This document shows, piece by piece, positions 50,801-59,800 of a DNA stretch of 64,000 bases. The notes under the pieces are model-generated. The model searched no databases. It was not told the origin of the DNA and worked only from the letters and a program-made list of their open reading frames with translations. Position numbers and translations under genes: made by a program. Location: assembly GCA_013399305.1 (NCBI GenBank), contig VXAI01000182.1, forward strand, positions 1,123,197 through 1,187,196. The letters run 5' to 3'. The DNA is from Rostratula benghalensis (Eukaryota > Chordata > Aves > Charadriiformes > Rostratulidae). Numbering within the stretch: position 1 is the first letter of the stretch; each line of letters starts with the position of its first letter.

Positions 50801-53800
50801 CTGAGCAGCCGTATCCCCTGTGAGCCATAGAGTTCCCAGGAACCTTAACATCCTCGCTTGATCCACTGTGCATCCCTGTTCTGGACCTGGCTGTGCCACA
50901 GGATTTGTTTGCCTTGCCATCCTGTATGTCTTTTGTCAGGGATTTACTTGGAGGGGGTCCTTGGGGAGAGTGCTGTGGGATCCAGGGGATATATTTTGAT
51001 GTGGTGGTCGTAGAGTTAATACAGACCATGGATTTAATGGGAAGGCAGTGCTCACCTCCTCCTCCAACTGTCAGGCTGCCTTCGTCCTAGCTCTTTGCTG
51101 TAGTGTTGGTCTCCTTGACCACTATTCTTTTCTCTGTCATTTTGGGGCTTTCTGTGATATTATTCCTCCCTGGCTTGTCTGGGCAAGTAAAGTCAGGATC
51201 AGTCAGGTTTAAGGTCATCTCCCCAGCTGAGCCAGCTCCCTCCGTCCTGCACCCCGGAGAGCAGCAGCTTTGGAGAAGGCTCTTGTTCTGAATTTTGTCT
51301 GCTGCTGTTGGTGGGATTACAGTTTGCCACAGAAAACCGATGCTGTGAACAAATGGGTGAAAAAAATTGCTTATTTTTAGAACTGGAACCATGATAAATA
51401 CGTGGAATTTGCCCAGGGTTTGCCTGCTGTACCTTTTTGAAATGCAAAGCGTGTGTTTGTTAAAATACCTCTCCAAAGGTCACTGTAACCTAAGAAATAA
51501 AAGCGCTGCCCTTTTGGAAAGCAGGTGAAGTTTCAGATGTGTGATAGTGACTGGCAGTTGAGAGCATGGGTCTCCATAACCCAAATCTATTTCAGCGCAG
51601 CCCGTGTGGATGGAAATGCTGCCTTCCAGACAGGGTCTCTTCTGCAGGTTTCAGTGAGGAGCCCTACCCCATTCTTCATCTTCAGTTCAGCTTTTTCTTC
51701 CATTTTCCTGGCTCGCTTCACATTTGCTGAAGCCCCACTCGTACGTTTGAGGGACTCATGCTGTGAGCATCGTGCCTGCGGTTGGTGAGAGTAGGGATGA
51801 AAAATGGAAAACTCTGGAATGAAAAGAAGCAAAATACTGGATGGGACCTCAGGACATGAGCCAGGGGGACCCAGTGAGTTCACGTCCTATTTGATCATCT
51901 AACCAGCCCGCTGACATGCTTACAAGGCTCAGGGACTGAAGTATTTGAGAACTTTACATTTTTTTTAATCCTTTTAGGAGGAATGCTATGACTCTCTCCT
52001 AGGCACAGAAGTGAGGCAAAGAGAAATTACTTGCTGTTGTAGGAATCTCAGAGCTAAAAAAAACCCCAGAGACTTGGTGTAGCCCTGATTTGCTTGCCAT
52101 GGCATTGGGCACCCTTAGATAAGGTGGCCTTTGCCACAAGCTTGGCGGTCATTATCTCCCTGATGGGATTTTGGGTGGGAAAGCACAGCCAGAAGAGCAG
52201 AGGGTTCGGGCAAATAGCAGAGGGACTGAAACATGATCCAAAGCGTGGAAGCCAAGCTGCAAATTAGGGCAATCCAGAGGCACAAACATCCTGTTGAGCT
52301 TGCCTGGTCCCTGTCAGTACATAATGAGTAAATCACATGTCCAAGCTGAGCTTCAGGCGTGTTTCAGTGGGAAAGCTCTGCCTCCCCTGCCTAGGGTTAT
52401 GTCAGGCTTTATTCCTGGTGGCAGCCGGCAGGTGTTCATGCAAAGGGGGAACGGTGTTATAAATAAATTATCCATTCATTTCCTTCAGGAGATTTTCCTA
52501 TTGTGTAGCAACAATATGCTTTCCTGTTTTTTAAAAAAAGAAAACAAGCCAAAACAAAAAGCCCCAGACTCTGGCCCTGAATTCCTCTCTGACAGGGTGG
52601 ACCCAAAGCTGCCTTTGAAGTGGGCGCCCATGTCATCGCTCTTCCCTCCGTCACACTACTGTCACCGTCACTCCTGTCTCAGTCCTCCACTGCTTTCCCA
52701 AAGTGGTGTGAGAAATACCTGCCTGGGGGAGCAGTGCCAGAGAGCATTGCATCCTGATGCTTGTCATTTCTCCGTTGGTTCAATGTGGGAGGGAAGCTGG
52801 TGCTGCATAGGGTGTGCAGGAGCGGGGTGTTCTTGTGACAGCAGAGAGGAGAACAAAAGCTGTCTTCCCTCCTTCCTCCTCCTGGCCAACACAGGGACAT
52901 TGAGGCCAAGGCACTTGCTTTCACAGGGGAGGTATTTTTAACCATTTTAGGAAACGACACAGCTCAATGGATTATGAAGTGAGGAGTTCTTTTCCCCGGG
53001 AACTGTTGCCCAGCAAGGCGAGGTGTGACGAGAAGGAGCAGTGCTGAGCCCACCAAGGTCCTGCAGGTCCCCTCAGAGGCTGGACCAGCAGGACCGTCTG
53101 TGGCTTTGCTTAACAACCCCCCTCCCAGCTGAAGGGCACAAAGACTCTGTGAATCCAGATGAAAAGTGGGGAGCTGGTGTGGGAAAGCGTGGGATTCACC
53201 CCCTCGTTGCTCAGGGACACTCTTTGCTAAGGAAACCCCAAGCCGTATTTCCTCTGCAGCAGGAGTTGTCGATTTGTCGGGAACATTTGCAGGCAGACAC
53301 ATGGAGCAGCACCCACACGAGCAGCGGGTGGGTCTGTGCTGAAAGCAGCCATCTTCTCCATTTTAGCTCTTTGGGAAGAAAAAAAATTAGATTCCTCCTG
53401 GAAATACCCAGCAAAAATACAGATACCTCTTGTGAGTATGGCAAGGGCTGACCCTGCAGACCCTGGGAACCCCCTCTTGCCTTGGGAGAGCTGGGGGAAG
53501 CCTGGCCCACAGAGATGCTGTGCCAGGCAGGGGGACAGCCCCCAGGGGATTTAACACCCGGGGCGAGGGGAGGGCTTCTTTCCTCCCAGTCTGCCCCAGG
53601 ACTCTGACCTCATGGCTCAGGCATGGAAATGGAAAACCCCCAACTTGTGTGAGGACAAGGATTTACATTTGTGCACCACAGGATTAACCATTACCTTGTG
53701 CTGCACAGAGATTGTCACAAAGCGAGAGATACAAAAGACTACAAAAGACCTTTTATTCATCCACTGCATTTGGCTGTCATAATTTAGGACTGACCTTTTT

Positions 53801-56800
53801 TTTTTCTTGGATGCAAAGAAAAAGATGCCTTTGTGGCTCTTTGACTCCTGCTGCAGATGCCCCTTTGCAAGGGCTAACCCTGTGTTCACATCTCACCTGT
53901 GACTTCACTTGCATTCACAGAGGCAGTGATTGCTCAAGCCTCTATTACTTAAGCACAAATGCAAGTCCCAGCCCTCTTGCTTACCCTACCTGGTAGGGGT
54001 TTGCTTGCAAAACAAGGTGTCACAGCTGCAGCTCTCCTGCCAGCTTCCCCAGCTGAGCTCCAGGCATCTCCTGGTGTTTCCTTCCAAGAGAGGAAAGCAT
54101 CAGAGAATCCTTCCCTTGTCCTGTGAAGCAAAGCCAGGGCTTGTCCAGAGGGAGGAAGCAGCTTGAAGGAAGGGCCAGGCAGGCAACTTCTAAAGCTTCA
54201 AATGTGGCAAAATATTTCAAAAGAAATGTGTGCACAGGATGCAGTTTTACATCTAACAGGATGACTTTGAGCACCCAGGACGCCTTCCATTTTTGCTTTA
54301 AAAAGTCCACAAAGCAGGTGCAAAGAGGAGGAGGAGAGGTGGGGCGGATGGGAAATGGGATGGTGGTGGTGGTTATGGGAGCCCAGGTCTCAGAGCAGGA
54401 CCCAATATGTTCAAGGATATGCAAAAGAGATTGTATAAACCTTAGGGAACTTACAGCTACTGCTTAAGGCAAAGGCCTTTTTTTCATTCCTGCTTCACAC
54501 TTGTGTGAACTTCACTTTAGGCCTCAAATCTACTTTTCTTGAAATGGTCTCAAAATTGCTATAGACTTTAAATGCTGCAAGATCTCACCCATAAATTCTC
54601 CTTCTCCCATCTGTAAAACGAGGATGGCAGGATTTCTGTGCCATCTGTGGTGCTGTGAAGCTGAAAACAATCATCTTTTATAAAGTGCTTTGAGCTCAAA
54701 TGGGAGGTTCTGTGTAAAGGCGAGGCTTTGTGGGATGAAATGTTCCATAATGTGCCAGTTGCACCTGATATCTATCTGAACCAGGGGCTGGGCTGAAGGT
54801 ATTGGAGGAACAGTCTGGTGATGCAGAGATAGTGCTCCAGCTGCTAAATGACTCCATTTATTTGTGTTGTTCAAAAGCTCCTGTTCATCACTACAAAATC
54901 AAGGGACAGAGAAGCCATGTCCCCCTAAAATAAGTATCCTACATCTGTGTTCATCTTGAGTTCCTCGGATCTTAAACAGCCACAATTCTCAGAGATGGTG
55001 TGACTGGCCACCAGCTGGTGATCTAACATCACGTGTATTGTAAATAGGAAACTGGGAGCCACAGTCACAAGTGTTAGGCCTTTCCAAGTGCAATAGGATG
55101 CATCTGATGGGAACAAAAGGATGTTCGTTTCCATCCAGCTTTGCAGGGCGTAGAAGGGAAGCTGCCTAACCGCCCCAAGAGTCACATTGGCTTTTTATTT
55201 ACATAAAGCTGGGCGCCAAATTGGTGCAACAAAGAGCAGGTTGTGGCCAAGCACAGCATTTGAAGATTAAATAGTGTGGCTCCTAGCGAGTAAAGCAAAG
55301 TGTGCCTGGCCAGCTGGTTTTGTTGCCCAGGATGAGCTCGGGTTAAGCACTGCTGATGGAGCTTCTGGTTTTTCCTTTTGCAGACACAAGCCACCAGACC
55401 CGCTCCGTCTCCAGCCGTCCCTATTACAGTTTGCCCAACAGCAGCCATGAGAGACGCTCGGTCCTTGCTATCACAGAGCCGCCGCGGTTCCACTCCCAGG
55501 CCAAAGGCAAGAACGTGCGTCTGGATGCTCACTCCCGCAAAGCCACGCGGAGGAACAGTTTCTGCAACGGCGTCACCTTCACCAACCGGCCCATCCACCT
55601 CTACGAGAAGGTCAGGCTGAAGCTGGTGGCTGTGCATCATGGCTGGAGTGGGGCCCTTCGCTTCGGCTTCACCATTCACGACCCATCGCAGATGAGCTCT
55701 GACGAGATACCAAAGTACGCCTGTCCGGACCTCGTCACCCGACCTGGATACTGGGCCAAAGCTTTGCCAGAGAGGTTTGCTGTGAGAGACAATATCTTGG
55801 CCTTCTGGGTTGACCGTCACGGGAGAGTCTTCTACAGTATTAACGACGAGGAGCCAATATTGTTTCACTGTGGTATTAAAGTTTCTGGTCCTCTCTGGGC
55901 ACTCATAGATGTCTATGGAATTACTCATGAAGTGCAAATACTAGGTAAGTGTTTTGGCCCATGGCTTGCTCTTTTGGTTACTCTTTCTAGAGTGGCATGA
56001 TTGTGTAAAAAAGATGTGTTGATCTATCTGTCTGATCTTGTAGAAAACTAAATTACTATTGGTTTTGTACCTCAAATTAACTGTTTTTCTTTTGCCAGCA
56101 GTGGGGACCCAGAAAGCAATATATTTTAGCAATGTCAGTGATGGAAAGTCCTAAGGCTGTGCATTATAGCAGCCATGTGAAGGGATAAATGGATATCTTT
56201 ATATGTAACTTTAACCAGCTTTTTCTGAGCTAGATGTGCTGCTAGATGGTGCTGCTTTATAGCAAGGTCTCAGGGACTAGGGAGACAAAGGTGACCAGTT
56301 CTGGCTTCCCCTGTTCTTTCCTAGCTGCCAGTTACAGCTGCTGTGTGCTCAGCATCCTTGCCACCCCGTGCCACATCTCCCCTCACCTCTGAGCAGATCT
56401 CTGCATTCAGGAGGGGGCTGGCTGATTTACGAGCATGGCCCTTGGGGAGGGATGCAAGAGGGGATGAATTTTTTCCCATTAATGAACCCAGATGATTGCT
56501 ATGGACTGACTTCCCTTTTGTGACTTTTACAGCATTGAAATTTCAAATGAATTCAGTGTTAGATGGAGTGTTTTGAACTGGTGCACACCACAGGGAATCC
56601 TTTTAAAATACAAGAGTGTTGCCCTTTCCTGGGGGCTCCTAGGAGCTGATTTACTTTTAACAGCCAAGCTAAGCTGCACCTGCTCAAGGGGATGGTGCCT
56701 CCGTCCTCACACCCGAACAGACGCCAGCGATAAGCTGTGAAATTTTTAGTCCAGTGGGCAGGCAGCTCTATCACATACTCTTCTGAATGGTACCAATTAT

Positions 56801-59800
56801 TTTACAGCCGAGAAGGCTACGCATAAACACCACTTTGCCGTGCCTGCTCTGCCTCAAGTGTGTAATTAAACCTACCAGTAGCTTATCCTGTAATTGCAAT
56901 TGCAAAGGACTCCAGCCCATGGAGTTCACATCACAGAGGTGAAGGAGCATTTGCTGTAATGGTCAGTGCAGCTGCCTTATCAGAGCAGTCCTCCTTCCTC
57001 ATCAGACTACAGCTAGAAAAATAAAACACAGCTTATTTCTGCCCTCAACACCTGAGTCCTGCGGTGTGCAGAGTGATAGACTTTGCCTGAGGACACCTGT
57101 ACTCATGATATTTTTCTTTTGGATCAAAGTACTAAGCCCCACAGACTGCCCCAGGGTGTTGCTCTGGCATCTGGAGCCCCAGGGAACCCAGCCTTCTTGC
57201 TACACACCTGGTGATATCATAGAATCATTCAGGTTGGAAGAGACCCTTGGGATCATCGAGTCCAACCATCAGCCCTGCTCTACTAATTCCTCCCCTACAC
57301 CATATCTAAGTGACTCTTAAATATATTCAGGGATGGGGACTCGACCCCCTCCCTGGGCAGCCTATTCCAGTGTCTGACCAACTCTTTCTGGGGAAAAATT
57401 CTTTCCTAATGTTCAGCCTAAACCTACCCTGTTGCAGCTTGAAGCCATTCCCTCTCGTTCTGTCATCATATCAAAGTGGACGTGTTTGTCTCTCCATCTC
57501 TTCCTCCCAAAATTTTGCAAAGGCTGTGAAATGTAGCCCAAATGCAGGTGCACAAAATGCACCTTTCAGCATCATGAAGCTTGGGTGTGTCTTACTCCTC
57601 TGTGGGGGCATTTCTTGCCAGATGCTCTGTGCTTTCTAAAAGCAGCTGGTCCAGCCATCAGCCTGCAGCAGTGGCCTCTCCTGCATGGACTTCTGAGCCA
57701 TGGCAGCCTCTGCTTTGCAGCAGGCAGATGGGTTTGGGTTTCTTTCTTTAGTAAGAGCCTGGTGATTTTCTCCTCCAAGGAGCAGGCAGTGTCTGTGCTG
57801 GGGTGCTTCTTTCCTCTTCATCTTTGGGAAGACCAGGAGCTTGTTTCATTCATGCACACGCTGAACTTCCATGTGCCTCGCCTTTGCTCATCTGGTGAAT
57901 GCCCTCCTTCTCTTTGGAGTGAAGTGTCTGCGCAGCCCCTGGCAGTGCTGGAGGGGCACTCTCAATCCTCACATCTTTGAATCCCCCCCTGGTCTGGCAT
58001 GGCTGAGGTGAAAATCTGCTAAATGAATGAAGAGACAGCATCCTGACTTTCCCTTTGCTGTGAAAGGGGAATATAGCTCTCTAACTGCACTGTCACTTCT
58101 GATACAAGCTCCCAGTTCAGAATCTCTGCAGTGGTGTGAACACCCCCAAGATACGAGGCTTGAAATCTTCCTGTAAAATGACCTCTCTTGGACATACCTG
58201 TGGCCAGACACCTCATAGCTGTAAAGCAATGACAAGGACTGTAAAAAGAGTATCTATTCATGCTTGTGCTCCTTTGCTCATCGCAGTGTTGCAGATTTGG
58301 CTGGCACAAGAACTTTGGACCACAAGATATGGAGATGTTTCCCTCTTTTATGGAGCACACTCAAAGCTATTAGTCCCCTATACTGAGAAAGCTGTAGGAC
58401 CACGCTGGTTTACAGCTTTACCCAGTTCACCAGTGCAATGAGCTCCCAAATTACATGGGTATGTCATAACCCTTGTTTTCCTCAGCTAGTGCCAGGAAGC
58501 AGCCATTTCTCTGCCTGCTCCTCACGAGACTCACCACCACTAGCCTTTCATCAGTGGTGGACCTCTGGCTAATTTTTTCATTGTTTTTCCATTCAGAGGA
58601 ACAGAATTCAGATAATCGGTAGGCGGAAATAATAACAATTGTAACCATAAAAGTAAGCAATTGTATCTTGACTCTAATGTCCCTTATCACTGGGTTTATC
58701 TCACAGATAGCATGTTTGCAGAGACCATGACCACTGCCCGTCTCAGCACGGCCCGTCTTAGCACTTGCCTTCCGCAGAGCAACCACGATTCAGCCAACTT
58801 CAATAACAACGAACTGGAGAATAACCAAGTGGTGGCCAAAATTGCAAACCTAAACCTAAGTCGGGTTCCAGGACTCGGGACAGACAACCACATCATCCCC
58901 TGTTGCCCCAATCGACGCCAGCGTGCCCAGGGGGTCCCGGCCTTCCTGGACACAGACCTGCGATTCCACCCAACCAGGGGACCTGATATCACCTTTTCTC
59001 AGGACCGGATGGTTGCATGCACCAACTGGCAAGAAAGCAATAGGACTTTGGTGTTTTCTGACCGGCCTTTGCACATCGGTGAAAGCCTCTTTGTGGAAGT
59101 AGGACATCTTGGGTTGCCGTACTATGGGGCCCTTTCATTTGGCATCACTTCTTGTGATCCGAGTAGTTTACGGACAAATGAGCTCCCAGCAGATCCAGAC
59201 TTTCTCTTGGACCGCAAGGAGTACTGGGTGGTTTACCGAGCGTTCCCAGTCCTCAACAACGGTGACATTCTCAATTTCATGGTCTTGCCGAACGGGGAGG
59301 TGCACCACGGGGTGAACGGAGCCAGCCGGGGAATGCTTATGTGCGTGGACACCTCACAGTCTCTCTGGGTGTTTTTTACAATCCACGGTGTGATCAACCA
59401 GCTCAAAATACTGGGTAAGTGCAGCGAAAAGAAATCGTAATGGGGAGCACGTGGCTGGTGAAGTTTCCTGGGCCAGAACGGGAGCTGTGGGTTTGCGTTT
59501 ACAGCGTTGCCTTTAGCAGGTGGTCACCGCCGTGAGGAAGCAGCTCCTGATCTCACCTTGTGTTTGCAAACAAGAGTGAGTGAGACATGGTAGCTGTCAC
59601 ATAGATGTATGCAGCCTATATAAGTCCCCCAGAAAGGGATGAGACTTGGGAGAGAAAACAAGCAGCGGGTAGGGAGGCAGGGATGGGTGTGGGGGGGCCA
59701 GCTGGTTTTCAGAGGAGTCGTTTTTAAAAGGGATTTTTTATAAACCCACTGTTCCAGTCAAAAGGTATTGAACCCCTGCCTTGGTGAGGGTGAAGGCGAT

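Larger units (their letters stand above)
29505..55383 (+). other. NEURL1B intron 1
   Basis: This 25,879-base phase 1 intron has donor GTACCG and acceptor TTTTGCAG. I find no coding exon in it. It contains an old CR1 tail (about 37.8-38.1 kb), MIR-like remnants (about 34.34-34.49 and 54.59-54.72 kb), several homopolymer tracts, and two CpG-dense patches at 47.58-48.0 and 50.22-50.52 kb that could be regulatory. A long first intron is typical of developmental genes and is the usual place for enhancers. The remaining stretches show nothing I can name. Confidence 0.9.

Noticed and set aside
52294..52941. 215-residue open frame on the + strand inside intron 1
   Set aside because: No domain is recognised and the composition is like translated non-coding DNA. 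There is no convincing splice-site pair and no codon bias like the NEURL1B exons.
15789..53185. RBPJ-type sites (TGTGGGAA) at 15789, 32735, 45875 and 53178
   Set aside because: Tempting in a Notch-pathway gene, but about four matches of this degenerate 8-mer are expected by chance on two strands of 64 kb. They are scattered and not paired.
55182..55937. 251-residue open frame on the - strand
   Set aside because: It is the antisense shadow of NEURL1B exon 2, kept open by that exon's codon bias. It shows no independent family motifs.
57310..57639. 109-residue open frame on the + strand in intron 2
   Set aside because: It overlaps the antisense CR1 tail and has no coding meaning.
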